Shown: positions 17,870-27,064, counted from the first letter of the stretch. The stretch: DNA of 64,000 nucleotides from Fibrobacter sp. (GCA_017649565.1 JAGCGO010000019.1:62001-126000); one strand, 5' to 3'. Numbers and translations are program-made. Notes: a model not told the origin generated them from the letters alone.

Positions 17870-20800
17870 TTACTTCACAGACACGCGCTGGACCTGAGAA
17901 CCGATGCGAACCAGGTAATTGCCCGCATTATCCATCGGGATAGTGAAATTCCTGCTATAGATATTCCCCTTGCGAAGGACGTGGCCCTGCATGTCAAACA
18001 CAGTGTAGGAACGAGCCGATCCGGCAACGCCCACCACCAAGATGTCACGCCCGGAAGCGGTCACCGAGAACAACGGCGCTTGCGCCATCGCCGGCAATGC
18101 ATCCTTGCCCCTCTTGCTGCTGGAGCTGCTAGACTTGCCCGAGGAACTGCTGGACTTGCCAGAAGAACTCGACTTCGCGCTGCTTGACGACATTGCGCTG
18201 CTGCTGGAAGACTTCGGCGCGACACTGCTGCTCGACATTACGCTGCTTGAAGACACCGGTTCGGACGAAGAGCTGGACAACACACTGCTGGAACTCGAAT
18301 TCAACTTTGCACAAAGTGGATTCCCTTCCAATTGCAAGCGAGGAACAAATATCGTATCCTTCTCGGCAACGAAAGTCAAAACAGGATTCGTATTCGTCGT
18401 ATCGTCTCTCCAATAGCAGAAACAATAACCTGAATCAGGAATAAACTCGACCGTGTCCTTTTCTCCATACGTATAAGTATGATCATCCCTCAAGCCGATA
18501 AACTTTCCTCTCTCCTTACCAAAATAACCACCAGGCTCTAACCAAGGATCGGACGCAGAAATCCTATAGGTTTCCAATTCCCACTTGGCATAAAAATCCA
18601 GGTCACCAGAAGCATCCGCTGAAATTATCTTAACGGAATCGCCCTTATAATCGGCATTGTCGTACCACCCTCTAAAGACATAATGCGGTTGCGACACCAC
18701 TTCACTCTTGAACGGCAACCACTTAGAATATCCCGGGATATAGTAATCGAAATACTTGGCCGTATCGCCTTCAAAGGTATGGAAGGTCACCGACTTCTTG
18801 GCAGCATCCGCATTCTTGATTTCGCCCGAAAGCACAGGATATTCATCGACGCCGACATTCTGGCCCCATATAGCACCTTCCCAGCCATCATGGAGCATCA
18901 CCGCGACCGCCCCATTTTTCAGCAATTCGGCAGACACAGGATTTCCAAGAGTATCAGCAGCCGTTTGAGAAGCCAACGATTCCAGATAATAGGAGTTCGT
19001 AACATCTATATATATCGAGTTCCCTATTTGAGTCTTCCCTTTTACGATGGGCACCCATTCATCCGCAACGATTTTTCCCGCACTGTAACTATTGCTGATA
19101 TAAGCAGCATCACCATATCCAACCCAGCCGACGATTCCACCCACATCGACACCGTACTTGGAAGTATCTTGCAAAAGTCCGAGGTTGTAACAATTAGTAA
19201 CATCCAACGAGCCACCGTCGCCGCCGACAATTCCGCCTATAGCCCCTGCGTAAGAAACCAAGGTGGAAGAGCTGTAGGAATTTTGGATATGCGTCATCAA
19301 ATAATTAGGCTTATTATCCAAGACATATCCGAGTATACCCCCTGCATACGCCAAAATTGAATAGAAATACGAGCCTACAATTCCGACATTCTTGATGACA
19401 ACGGGGTCATCCCCCGTTCCATAGGTTGTTCCTACAAAACCTATTCCTTTTTCGTAACCAACTGATACCCTATCTTCTTCAAAATACAATCCCGAAATCG
19501 TATGCATATTTCCATCGAAAGTTCCCGCGAAGCTGTCCAGCGGATTCCATTGCATAAAACCCGCAGTGAGGGCATCATTGAGCGAGCCATCAGCCTTCAG
19601 GACATCCTCGTTTACGACGATATCCTTCGTCAATTTTCCACAAGCCGTTTTTTCCTTGGTGTTTCCATCGGTTCCGTTCACGATAGATGCAAAACCATAA
19701 AGTTCCGCGGCATCCGAAATGGCATAACATCCGTCAGCATCTTTTGCAGGAGTCTTAATCTTGAGCCACTTGGCATAAAAAGTCATATCGCCCGTCGCCG
19801 TTGCAGAAATACTGTCGACAGCGGTTCCGCTCAGGTCTTCGTTTGTGTACCAACCGGCAAAAACATACCCCTTACGAGAAACTTTAGGCGGAAGTTTCGC
19901 ACCGACCGTGTAAACATAGGAATCCATCTGATAGTACGGATGTACTGTCGCATCTTCCATTTCAAGCGTCACCTTGTATTTTCGTTGGAAAAGTCCCCAA
20001 TATTTCACATCTTCAAGCTGCGTTTCGGGAACATAGGTCACCGGCGTTCCAGAAAGTTCTTCGTTGTCATACCACGCCATCAGTTTGTATCCGTCGCGTT
20101 TCACATTCGGCAACTTGTAGCGCAAGCCTTTCGGGATCCGTTTCGTCCAAGGCACAGTACTTCCCGTATCGAGACTAAGCGTTATCGAAGCAAAAGAGGG
20201 TTCACCCGTAATAGAGCCGCTAAAGTTCGGCAAAGCATCTGCACCCACATTCTGCCCCCAGACGGAGCCATCTACGCTAAAAACATCTTCGTAAATTTTA
20301 CCATCGGCTTCGACTTCTATACCAGAAACAAAATCATGCATCGCCGTCGCGACAGATCCATTTGCAAAATTTTCCGAAGACACAGACTGTCCAATAAGTT
20401 CTTCCGTTCCCGGAGCGAGGTAGAAAACATTTTCGACATACTCTTGATCATCATCTCTTAAATATCCAATCACCGACCTTACATTAGCACCGTCCTCTAA
20501 CGCAGTGACTGATCCCGCATTGAATACATTGTAAAAGAACACGGTACCTTCTACGTCACCAGCAATTCCACCCACATTTTCCCTTGCTGTCACGTTACCC
20601 ACATTATAGACATTGAATAAAGCTACATAAGAAGATTTAGCTATTCCAACTATTCCGCCTACATTATTTTCTCCACTCACAGAAGCCCCGTTGTAACTAT
20701 TCGAGACTTCTAGACCATTCGTCTCATGAAGTCCAACAAAGCCTCCCACATTATAATCCCCAATAAAAACGCCCTCTACGCTACAACCAGAAATCAGCGT

Positions 20801-21343
20801 AATCGAAGAAGTCTGATAGCCAACGATACCCCCTATCGTACGGGCCGACTTAAAGAAAGCATCCCTGATATGGAGGTCCTTTACCGACGCCGTATCGTAG
20901 CGGTCCTCCATAAAGGAATTATAGGATTTTCCATAAAAGCTTCTAAAAAAGCCTACATACCTCGCATCATCACTGTGAGCGTCCTTGTTATAATACAAAC
21001 CCGATATAGTATGGCCCTTGCCGTCGAATGTTCCAACGAAGTTCCGAATAGGTGTCCATACCGCAAAGTTCGCCGTATCCGATTCATTAAGCGCACCGTT
21101 CTTGATGACATTCCGGTTTACAACGATATCGGCAGTGAGTTCGGCACAACCGTAAAAAGGGTCATCATGTTCAAATGACCAGTCATCCATGAAATCCGCA
21201 AAGCCATACAATTCCTCGACACTCGAGATCTGATAGCAATCACCCACTTGTTTAGGCATTTTCGGGGTGATTTCTTTTACCGCATGCGCAACTGTGGCAA
21301 GCATAGCAATAGTAGCAAGCAGGATAGCTTTTTTCGTGAACAT
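17870..21343 (-). CDS. GLUG and Listeria-Bacteroides-repeat surface protein
   Basis: A 1157-residue secreted protein with GGAG before the ATG and signal peptide 'MFTKKAILLATIAMLATVAHA'. Two GLUG-type modules (~30-370 and ~525-830) open with 'DCYQISSVEELYGFADF' and 'GCYAISDAAELYGFASI' and contain 'TFDGKGHTISGLYY'. They alternate with Flg_new/InlB-B-type repeats ending in 'FAGWYTNEDLSGTAV...YAKW' (~450-520) and 'FRGWYDNADYKGDSV...YAKW' (~835-910). A polyserine linker (~1010-1070) precedes a ~80-residue C-terminal sorting-like domain ('YTVFDMQGHVLRKG ... GNYLVRIGSQVQRVSVK'). Polyserine linkers are typical of Fibrobacter secreted proteins. Probable adhesin; single-gene transcript. Confidence 0.9.
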   Translation of the reverse strand: MFTKKAILLATIAMLATVAHAVKEITPKMPKQVGDCYQISSVEELYGFADFMDDWSFEHDDPFYGCAELTADIVVNRNVIKNGALNESDTANFAVWTPIRNFVGTFDGKGHTISGLYYNKDAHSDDARYVGFFRSFYGKSYNSFMEDRYDTASVKDLHIRDAFFKSARTIGGIVGYQTSSITLISGCSVEGVFIGDYNVGGFVGLHETNGLEVSNSYNGASVSGENNVGGIVGIAKSSYVALFNVYNVGNVTARENVGGIAGDVEGTVFFYNVFNAGSVTALEDGANVRSVIGYLRDDDQEYVENVFYLAPGTEELIGQSVSSENFANGSVATAMHDFVSGIEVEADGKIYEDVFSVDGSVWGQNVGADALPNFSGSITGEPSFASITLSLDTGSTVPWTKRIPKGLRYKLPNVKRDGYKLMAWYDNEELSGTPVTYVPETQLEDVKYWGLFQRKYKVTLEMEDATVHPYYQMDSYVYTVGAKLPPKVSRKGYVFAGWYTNEDLSGTAVDSISATATGDMTFYAKWLKIKTPAKDADGCYAISDAAELYGFASIVNGTDGNTKEKTACGKLTKDIVVNEDVLKADGSLNDALTAGFMQWNPLDSFAGTFDGNMHTISGLYFEEDRVSVGYEKGIGFVGTTYGTGDDPVVIKNVGIVGSYFYSILAYAGGILGYVLDNKPNYLMTHIQNSYSSSTLVSYAGAIGGIVGGDGGSLDVTNCYNLGLLQDTSKYGVDVGGIVGWVGYGDAAYISNSYSAGKIVADEWVPIVKGKTQIGNSIYIDVTNSYYLESLASQTAADTLGNPVSAELLKNGAVAVMLHDGWEGAIWGQNVGVDEYPVLSGEIKNADAAKKSVTFHTFEGDTAKYFDYYIPGYSKWLPFKSEVVSQPHYVFRGWYDNADYKGDSVKIISADASGDLDFYAKWELETYRISASDPWLEPGGYFGKERGKFIGLRDDHTYTYGEKDTVEFIPDSGYCFCYWRDDTTNTNPVLTFVAEKDTIFVPRLQLEGNPLCAKLNSSSSSVLSSSSSEPVSSSSVMSSSSVAPKSSSSSAMSSSSAKSSSSGKSSSSSGKSSSSSSKRGKDALPAMAQAPLFSVTASGRDILVVGVAGSARSYTVFDMQGHVLRKGNIYSRNFTIPMDNAGNYLVRIGSQVQRVSVK

Positions 21344-21382
21344 AACTCTCTCCTTCGGATACGTCTATAGAAAATATAATTC

Positions 21383-21408
21383 AAAAAGCCCCCGACAGCG
21401 TCGGAGGC
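21383..21408 (-). terminator. terminator of the decarboxylase operon
   Basis: Stem GCCCCCGAC (21388-21396) with GTCGGAGGC (21400-21408), one mismatch and a 3-nt loop. Five T follow on the minus strand. It sits about 60 nt downstream of the oadB stop. Confidence 0.7.
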
Positions 21409-21419
21409 ATTCTATAAAA

Positions 21420-21448
21420 GGAGATCCCCGGTCAAGCCGGGGATGACA
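21420..21448. repeat. REP-like palindrome, copy 1
   Basis: Inverted repeat ATCCCCGG (21424-21431) / CCGGGGAT (21437-21444) with a 5-nt loop inside a 29-nt element. A copy with 25 of 29 bases identical lies on the other strand at 48852-48880. It resembles dispersed CCCCGG...CCGGGG palindromes known from many genomes. Confidence 0.6.
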
Positions 21449-21470
21449 TCCTTTAATCGCAAAGACAATC

Positions 21471-22631
21471 TTACGCAAGTCTGGAAATCATGTAACCAGC
21501 GCAGACTGCAGTACCGATAACGCCGGCCACGTTCGGGCCCATAGCGTGCATCAGCAAGAAGTTCTGCGGGTCATACTTGGCACCTTCCACCTGAGACACG
21601 CGAGCGGCCATCGGCACGGCGGACACGCCGGCAGAACCGATCAGCGGGTTCACGGGGTTCTTCGGAGAGCACCAGTTCATGATCTTCGCGAGGAAGAGGC
21701 CGGCAGCCGTCGAGAAACCGAAGGCGACCACGCCCATGGCGATGATCATGAGGGTCTGCGGCTTGAGGAAGATGTCGGCAGACATCGTGAGGCCCACGGA
21801 CGTGCCGAGGAAAATGGTCACGATGTTCATGAGCTCGTTGGAAGAGGTCTTCACGAGACGTTCCACGACACCGGCTTCCTTGAAGATGTTACCGAGCATG
21901 AGCATGATGATAAGGGCAGATGCGTCTGGCACCACGAGGATGCACACGATCATCACCATCACGGCGAACACGATACGTTCGGCCTTGCTTACCTTGCGGA
22001 GAGCCTTCATGCGGATCTTGCGTTCCTTGTCGTTGGTCATCAGGCGCATGATAGGCGGCTGGATGAGCGGCACAAGGGCCATGTAAGTGTAAGCAGCCAC
22101 GGCGATGGGGCCGATGAGGTGCTTAGCAAGTTTGTTCGCAGTGAAGATGGAGGTCGGACCGTCGGCACCACCGATGATACCGATGGAGGCCGCTTCACCG
22201 AGAGTAAAGCCACCGAAAGCCACAGCGCAGAACATCGTAGCGAACACGCCGAACTGAGCGCCACCGCCGAGAAGCAGCGTACGCGGGTTAGCGATAAGCG
22301 GTCCGAAGTCCGTCATGGCACCCACGCCCAAGAAGATGATGGGCGGGAAGAGTTCCAGGTGGATACCCTGGCTGATGTAGTAATAGAGGCCGGCCGTCGG
22401 GGTAAACATACCTTCGATGCTCCAGCCGCCATCGTAGAATCCCGCGCTCGGGATGTTCACCGCCAGTGCGCCGAGGGAAATCGGCAAGAGCAGCAGCGGC
22501 TCGTACTTTTTGACAATCGCCAAGTACATCAAGACGAAACTCACGATCCACATGATCACCATGGGTCCGGTGACGTATGCGAATCCGGTATCGCTTGCGA
22601 ACTCGACGACCGATTGCAAGAGTGAACTCAT
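21471..22631 (-). CDS. oadB: sodium-pumping decarboxylase beta subunit
   Basis: A 386-residue integral membrane subunit of the Na+-transporting oxaloacetate/methylmalonyl-CoA decarboxylase family. Decarboxylation of the biotin-bound carboxyl group on this subunit drives sodium export. Family motifs are visible: 'PPIIFLGVGAMTDFGPLIANP', 'GAQFG', 'EAASIGIIGGADGPTSIF' (residue ~165) and 'NPLIGSAGVSAVPMAARV'. About ten hydrophobic segments are present and the length is normal. It is the last gene of a three-gene operon with the biotin carrier (14 nt upstream) and a gamma-like subunit. The substrate (oxaloacetate or methylmalonyl-CoA) cannot be read from this subunit alone; methylmalonyl-CoA would fit the CoA transferase at 34905. 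Confidence 0.95.
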   Translation of the reverse strand: MSSLLQSVVEFASDTGFAYVTGPMVIMWIVSFVLMYLAIVKKYEPLLLLPISLGALAVNIPSAGFYDGGWSIEGMFTPTAGLYYYISQGIHLELFPPIIFLGVGAMTDFGPLIANPRTLLLGGGAQFGVFATMFCAVAFGGFTLGEAASIGIIGGADGPTSIFTANKLAKHLIGPIAVAAYTYMALVPLIQPPIMRLMTNDKERKIRMKALRKVSKAERIVFAVMVMIVCILVVPDASALIIMLMLGNIFKEAGVVERLVKTSSNELMNIVTIFLGTSVGLTMSADIFLKPQTLMIIAMGVVAFGFSTAAGLFLAKIMNWCSPKNPVNPLIGSAGVSAVPMAARVSQVEGAKYDPQNFLLMHAMGPNVAGVIGTAVCAGYMISRLA

Positions 22632-22644
22632 TTATCTGTACCTC

Positions 22645-23004
22645 TTAGGCGATGGTCATCATGGTCTGACCGTCAACGACGGTGTCGGTTTCCTTGACGG
22701 AGATGGAGGTAACGGTGCCGGCGCACGGAGCGACCACCGGGTTTTCCATCTTGAGGGCTTCGATGATAGCCACTTCCTGGTTGGCTTCAACCTTGTCGCC
22801 AACCTTGACCTTCAGTTTGAACACGGAGCCAGCGAGCGGGCTCTTGACTTCGGTACCACCGGCAACGGCAGGAGCTGCGGCAGGAGCGGCAGCGGGGGCG
22901 GCGGCAACCGGAGCAGCAGGAGCTGCAGCAACGGCAGAATCAAGAACTTCCACTTCGACGTCGTAAGTCTTGCCTTCGAAACTGATACGGACTGTTTTCT
23001 TCAT
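22645..23004 (-). CDS. biotin carrier subunit of the decarboxylase
   Basis: A 119-residue biotinyl-domain protein. Residues 1-20 resemble the N-terminus of decarboxylase carrier subunits ('VRISFEGKTYDVEVEVL'). An Ala/Pro-rich flexible linker (~25-48) follows, then the biotinyl domain (~50-119) with attachment motif 'EALKMENP', whose Lys is the predicted biotin site. The usual AMKM is ALKM here. It carries carboxyl groups from the carboxyltransferase (alpha) subunit to the membrane beta subunit. Similar to MmdC-type carriers. It lies between the gamma-like and beta genes. No alpha subunit gene is visible in the window. Confidence 0.93.
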   Translation of the reverse strand: MKKTVRISFEGKTYDVEVEVLDSAVAAAPAAPVAAAPAAAPAAAPAVAGGTEVKSPLAGSVFKLKVKVGDKVEANQEVAIIEALKMENPVVAPCAGTVTSISVKETDTVVDGQTMMTIA

Positions 23005-23050
23005 TTTGATTTTTCCTGGCTTTAAGCCTGTTAAGTTTTAAAAGTTTACC

Positions 23051-23899
23051 TTACTTGACAATCGTCCAAGCAGGGGAGTTAATGTTTCTGTAGGCGGTCA
23101 CGCGGCAGGGCTGACCAATGGCCTGGGTCGCAGCGGCGGTCACCAGGGCGAGGAACTGATCGTTGCTCATGCCGGGGTGTTCTTCCAGGGCGGCGACGGC
23201 GGCAATGCCGAGGAAGGCCTGGAGCTGCTTGTTGGTGAAGCCCGGGTGCATGCTCTTCGCATTCGGGTCCCAGTCACAATGGGCAGGGGCAATCACTGCG
23301 GGAGCAGCGGGGGCAGCCGCAGGAGCAGCCTTGACCGCGGGGGCAGGAGCCTTGTCCTTGTTGAGGCCGAGCTTCGCCATGATGAAGTTCATGAGGTAAC
23401 AGAGCACCGTGAGGCCCACGATGACGCACATCACCACGATAAGGCCGGTCGCCTGGAATTCAACCAGGGAGCCGATGCCGAACGTGTCAGAGTCGCCCTT
23501 GCAGCCCTGTTCGGTGGAATACTGGCCCTTGCAGTAGGTGGACCCAAGTTTCGCCTTCGCGATGGGGAGCACCTTGTGGCCAGCGGCGTTCTCGATGGAA
23601 TCGCGAACATCGCGGGCAAGGACAGCCTGTTCGTATGTCTTGTAAAGGACCGAATGGTTACCGCTGTGGGTTTCCACAATCTTGTAAACCATCGAATCAT
23701 CCATGCCCGGCATGGAAAGCTGCGCCTGGACCTGGGCGGCATCGGAGGGGAGCATGAGTCCGAGCTGTTCGTCGAACTTGCCCTTCACCTTTGCTTCAGG
23801 TTGCGGAGCAACGAGAGCCGGCTGCTGCACGTCCGCTTCCTGGACTGCGGCGGGAGCCACTTCCTGGGATTCGGGTGCATTGTTCTGTGTTTCGTTCAT
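23051..23899 (-). CDS. OadG-like membrane subunit of the decarboxylase
   Basis: A 282-residue protein with a single strong membrane segment (~155-175, 'IVVMCVIVGLTVLCYLMNFIMAKLG') and an Ala/Pro-rich linker after it. This is the layout of OadG/MmdD gamma subunits, which anchor and assemble the complex. It is much longer than a typical gamma (~80-120). An extra N-terminal part (~1-145) contains 'LGSTYCKGQYSTEQGCKGD', and the C-terminal part (~215-282) ends 'GQPCRVTAYRNINSPAWTIVK'. First gene of the decarboxylase operon, 46 nt before the biotin carrier. The ribosome site is weak. Assignment rests on topology and context. Confidence 0.78.
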   Translation of the reverse strand: MNETQNNAPESQEVAPAAVQEADVQQPALVAPQPEAKVKGKFDEQLGLMLPSDAAQVQAQLSMPGMDDSMVYKIVETHSGNHSVLYKTYEQAVLARDVRDSIENAAGHKVLPIAKAKLGSTYCKGQYSTEQGCKGDSDTFGIGSLVEFQATGLIVVMCVIVGLTVLCYLMNFIMAKLGLNKDKAPAPAVKAAPAAAPAAPAVIAPAHCDWDPNAKSMHPGFTNKQLQAFLGIAAVAALEEHPGMSNDQFLALVTAAATQAIGQPCRVTAYRNINSPAWTIVK

Positions 23900-23966
23900 A
23901 TTGGATTCAATCCATTCTTATGGGTTTCTGTTTTGTAAAAATCAGCGCGGGGAAATATAGAATTTT

Positions 23967-24022
23967 AGCAGAAAGCAGGAGGCTGGAAGTAGGAATTGGA
24001 GGGCGGTTATCGGGAGTTAGAT
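23967..24022. repeat. degenerate 7-bp periodic tract A
   Basis: The spacer after the phosphatase lipoprotein gene reads as successive variant heptamers (AGCAGAA, AGCAGGA, GGCTGGA, AGTAGGA and so on). It is the complement of the TCCTACT-type words found in tract B. Periodicity decays toward 24020. Confidence 0.5.
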
Positions 24023-24083
24023 ACGCACAGAAAAGGCGCGCATTTCTTGCACGCCCCAAATGTTAACATTCCTAAACAAAACC

Positions 24084-25547
24084 TTATTCAATGATGGTCA
24101 TTTTACCTTCATCGAGGCCCTTGACCGCATAGAACACCTTGGTTCCGTCCGGCTTCAGGACCACCGCGATACCGGCAAGATAGTTCAGCCAGTGGTCTTC
24201 CGGAGACTCATAGTACCTCAAGTCGATTCGTCCTTCGGAAACATACGACACAAGAGGTATGAGCATAATGTCGTGCGTAATGAACACGCCTATCGTCTTT
24301 CCGGAATTTTCCAGCGCCGGGATAATATGATCTTCCAGCAATTCGGAGCTTCTGCTCTTCAAATCGTAGAACGCATCGTCGTAGCCGCCTTCGAAAGCCC
24401 ATCTCGTCGTGACACCCCTGCCATCGTCATTTTCGTTATAGAGGGCCATGTAGTAGGACATCTGGTTCCTTACGAACCAGCCCTCGTTCAATACTTTTAT
24501 AGTATCGCCAAGCGTATCGGCGTCACCACGGCCTATGGCAATATTATTGTACGTCTGGTGAGTACGGATATATTCCGAACCTGCATAATAGATTTCCGGG
24601 CCACCCACCAACTTAGCCCCGAGCTGTTGGGACTGCAGCCTTCCGTTATCCGTCAGCGGAGTTTCCTTGGTAATCGTGTTCACGCGTTCGGCATGGCGCA
24701 ACATCACCACCAACTTTTCACCTTCGGCGAGCCCCGCAAAGACCTGTTCGACCGGGGTAAAGTCACTGACCGCAGATTGAGTGACATACTGGCTGTTAAT
24801 GACCCCCATCTTCTCCGCTTCAGTAGCTAAGCGCCAAAGGAGCGTTCCGTTGTCGCAATAGAAATAACGATCTTCGCCATTAATGGACGCCACCTTGAGT
24901 TCGCCCTTAGTCGAGTCGTTACACGCGCCCAAGTAATCCTCCGGTCCATGGACAACCACGCTATCCACGACATGGATACTGTCAATCACGTTAACGCTAT
25001 CCGTAATACGCAGGCTATCGATGATATTCAAGCTGTCCACGATATAGATACTATCAATGACGTTCAAGCGAGTCGTCACGCGAAGGCTATCAATATAGCG
25101 CACGACATCCTTATAGCGGACGCTATCGATAATGTTCAAGCTATCGACAAAACGCACGCTATCTTTAATACGCAAACTGTCAAGGTAGCGCGTCACTTCC
25201 CTATACTGGATGCTATCAACAATATGTAAGCTATCGATAATACGCACGCTATCCGTAATGCGCAAACTATCCAGATAACGAGTGACATCCCTATAACGGA
25301 TGCTATCAATAATATTCAAGCTATCCTTAACACGCACGCTATCTTTAATACGCAAACTATCGATATAACGAATGCTGTCCATCAGATTCACACTATCCCG
25401 AATCACGACCGAATCGGAACCAGCAGAACCAGAAGCAACCGCATCCGCGTCTTCCAGGTTTACGGAAACAGTAGCACTGTCATCGCAGGCAGCAAAGAAA
25501 AAGACAAGCAGAGCGCTTGTCAGCAATTTTAGGGCGTTTGATTTCAT
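24084..25547 (-). CDS. hexapeptide-stalk lipoprotein with histidine phosphatase domain
   Basis: A 487-residue lipoprotein with lipobox 'FFFAAC' (residue ~21). Residues ~48-200 are about 25 tandem hexapeptides of the form DS[VIL]x[VI]x (for example DSLRIK, DSLNII, DSIRYR). A short domain follows ('YLGACNDSTKGEL ... RYFYCDNGTLLWRLA'), then a histidine phosphatase domain (~270-487). The catalytic signature 'MLRHAER' is followed by 'YIRTHQT' and the second catalytic His in 'FITHDIMLIPLV', so the domain looks active. Substrate unknown; anchored outside the cytoplasm. A conserved upstream element (25589-25606) is shared with the paralogue at 27065. It is the last of the five paralogues and seems to have its own promoter. 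Confidence 0.88.
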   Translation of the reverse strand: MKSNALKLLTSALLVFFFAACDDSATVSVNLEDADAVASGSAGSDSVVIRDSVNLMDSIRYIDSLRIKDSVRVKDSLNIIDSIRYRDVTRYLDSLRITDSVRIIDSLHIVDSIQYREVTRYLDSLRIKDSVRFVDSLNIIDSVRYKDVVRYIDSLRVTTRLNVIDSIYIVDSLNIIDSLRITDSVNVIDSIHVVDSVVVHGPEDYLGACNDSTKGELKVASINGEDRYFYCDNGTLLWRLATEAEKMGVINSQYVTQSAVSDFTPVEQVFAGLAEGEKLVVMLRHAERVNTITKETPLTDNGRLQSQQLGAKLVGGPEIYYAGSEYIRTHQTYNNIAIGRGDADTLGDTIKVLNEGWFVRNQMSYYMALYNENDDGRGVTTRWAFEGGYDDAFYDLKSRSSELLEDHIIPALENSGKTIGVFITHDIMLIPLVSYVSEGRIDLRYYESPEDHWLNYLAGIAVVLKPDGTKVFYAVKGLDEGKMTIIE

Positions 25548-25588
25548 TTTGTGCAGACTCCTTTTTTACCAACACCATTTGTCAGTAA

Positions 25589-25606
25589 GTTTAAGTTGTA
25601 CGCAAA
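25589..25606 (-). promoter_or_regulatory. conserved upstream element, copy 1
   Basis: On the minus strand TTTGCGTACAACTTAAAC, 42 nt before the start of the 24084-25547 gene. It matches 17 of 18 positions with 28825-28842, 39 nt before the 27065-28786 paralogue. Probably a promoter or regulator site. I see no clear -10. Confidence 0.5.
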
Positions 25607-25806
25607 ATATATTCTAGTCAAAGCACAAAGTCAATCTTTATCTGCAAAGCAGTTCTACAAATAAGGTAAAATTTTTATAAACAATTTATTTGTAATACAC
25701 CATCTGTAATTTGTACAGATTATTTAATTTACAAATAAAAAAAAATGCGCCGACCCGGAGGCCAAGCGCAATACAAAAGGGCGATCCGACAAGCGGATTC
25801 AAAGAT

Positions 25807-25956
25807 TTAGGACTTAGGATTAACTTCGGCGCCGGGGGCGTAGCCGAGTTCGTCGCAATAATCTCCATCAGTGCATTCATTACTGCCACTCAGCAACGGA
25901 GCCTGATGCTTGAGATCCAACACTTCCATTTCCGGAGCTTTGTATTCTTTTTTCAT
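25807..25956 (-). CDS. 49-residue peptide, possibly exported or modified
   Basis: A short ORF from ATG 25956 to TAA 25807, with GGAGGGAAAC directly upstream and 15 nt after the stop of the secreted-protein gene 25972-26940, so the two are probably co-transcribed. The start is MKKEYKAPEMEVLDLKHQAP followed by LLSGS, then an acidic Cys-containing tail (NECTDGDYC, DELGYAPGAEV). From memory, short Bacteroidota and Fibrobacter peptides share an 'MKK-x-Y-x-x-P-E-x-E-V' leader and a small-residue break near residue 22; this was not checked. It could be a secreted peptide or a RiPP-type precursor, but no modification enzyme is nearby. Confidence 0.68.
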   Translation of the reverse strand: MKKEYKAPEMEVLDLKHQAPLLSGSNECTDGDYCDELGYAPGAEVNPKS

Positions 25957-25971
25957 GTTTCCCTCCAAAAA

Positions 25972-26940
25972 TTAACGAACCATTTTCTGTTTTCCGACGT
26001 ACACGCCGTGGTTTGCAGGCTTCCCGTTAATCGCACGGCCGTTGAGGTCGAAGCGGCGGCTGTCCATCTGGATTTCGCCCGTGACCGGGTTTAGCTTGCC
26101 AATAGACAAAGTGCTGTCGCTGTCGATGAGGCGGACCTCGATTGTTTCGGGCAACTCAAAATCTTTTACGTTATCTGAAGATTTCTTGGAAAGAGCACTG
26201 CCATCACCTTGATATTCCAGATAGGCGCGCAGAGGCGGCAGATAGGCACCACTACCAATTTTGACGAACTGGCCTCCAGAAGCTCCATTCGCATCCTTTG
26301 CTGCATAGCCGTAAACCTTTTCGATACCGTCATCTCCAGTATTCCATTTTTTGTATTTGTAAGTTCCCCTTAGGAAGAAATCATTTTTTCCCGTTTCATT
26401 GTTATACAGTGACGAAAAAAGAGGCATACCTTCAGGCAACACGTTGAAATGATCGTCTTTCGGAGTAAACTGTATTTCTGTAAGTGCACCGCACCCTTCC
26501 TTTTCTGTATCAGTAACCATTATATATGGCGTATTTGCATCAATATCGTCCTTGGCATTGTAGCCTATAGCTTCCCATGTTCCATTGGATTTTCCAAAAT
26601 TGTATATTTGATACACTTCGACACAATCATTATCCAACTTTGCCCCAAAAGGAAGTACAATCGTTGAATTTGCCTTGAGTGGAGTATCTCGCAACACAAC
26701 AATCTCCATCCCATTTGAGCCACTATTGGCACAGTCGGCAAAAGGCTGTCCGAAATCAACCTCCGCAGACTCATCAGCGAAAGACTCCAGATAGAGCGTG
26801 TTGTTGGAACTGTAGTAGGCACCGCCCTTAAACGAGCAGGTAGGAGTTCCACTCGGGCGCTCCGCCAATACGGCGGTAGCAGAAAACGCGAGTGAAGCAA
26901 TAAAAACGGCTTTAGCCGTGGTTAGATTGTTGATTTTCAT
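25972..26940 (-). CDS. secreted protein of unknown function with C-terminal sorting-like motif
   Basis: A 322-residue exported protein. ATG at 26940 has AGAAGGGTG upstream; the longer frame to 27039 adds an unlikely N-terminus. Signal peptide 'MKINNLTTAKAVFIASLAFSATAVLA'. Body features include 'GGAYYSSNNTLYLESFADESAEVDFG', 'VLRDTPLKANSTIVLPFGA' and 'YLPPLRAYLEYQG'. The end 'RRFDLNGRAINGKPANHGVYVGKQKMVR' resembles the last strands of type IX-type sorting domains. It sits between two phosphatase lipoproteins and is followed by the 49-residue peptide gene. I recognise no enzyme motif. Confidence 0.85.
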   Translation of the reverse strand: MKINNLTTAKAVFIASLAFSATAVLAERPSGTPTCSFKGGAYYSSNNTLYLESFADESAEVDFGQPFADCANSGSNGMEIVVLRDTPLKANSTIVLPFGAKLDNDCVEVYQIYNFGKSNGTWEAIGYNAKDDIDANTPYIMVTDTEKEGCGALTEIQFTPKDDHFNVLPEGMPLFSSLYNNETGKNDFFLRGTYKYKKWNTGDDGIEKVYGYAAKDANGASGGQFVKIGSGAYLPPLRAYLEYQGDGSALSKKSSDNVKDFELPETIEVRLIDSDSTLSIGKLNPVTGEIQMDSRRFDLNGRAINGKPANHGVYVGKQKMVR

Positions 26941-27064
26941 TTTTTCACCCTTCTTGTTACCCTTGAAAATATAAAATCTGCTTACAATTTTCAATAGGAA
27001 AATAAAAAACAGGGCCCGTTTAGGCCCCATTTTCTTCATTTATTCGAATTTCAGCCAAGAAAAA

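Noticed and set aside
21546-22625. 359-residue His/Glu-rich plus-strand ORF
   Set aside because: Antisense to oadB, a conserved membrane subunit; the His-rich composition is the complement of membrane codons.
25807-25956. RiPP biosynthesis cluster
   Set aside because: The peptide looks precursor-like, but no radical SAM, cyclodehydratase, LanM, peptidase-ABC or similar enzyme is adjacent, so only the peptide itself is reported.
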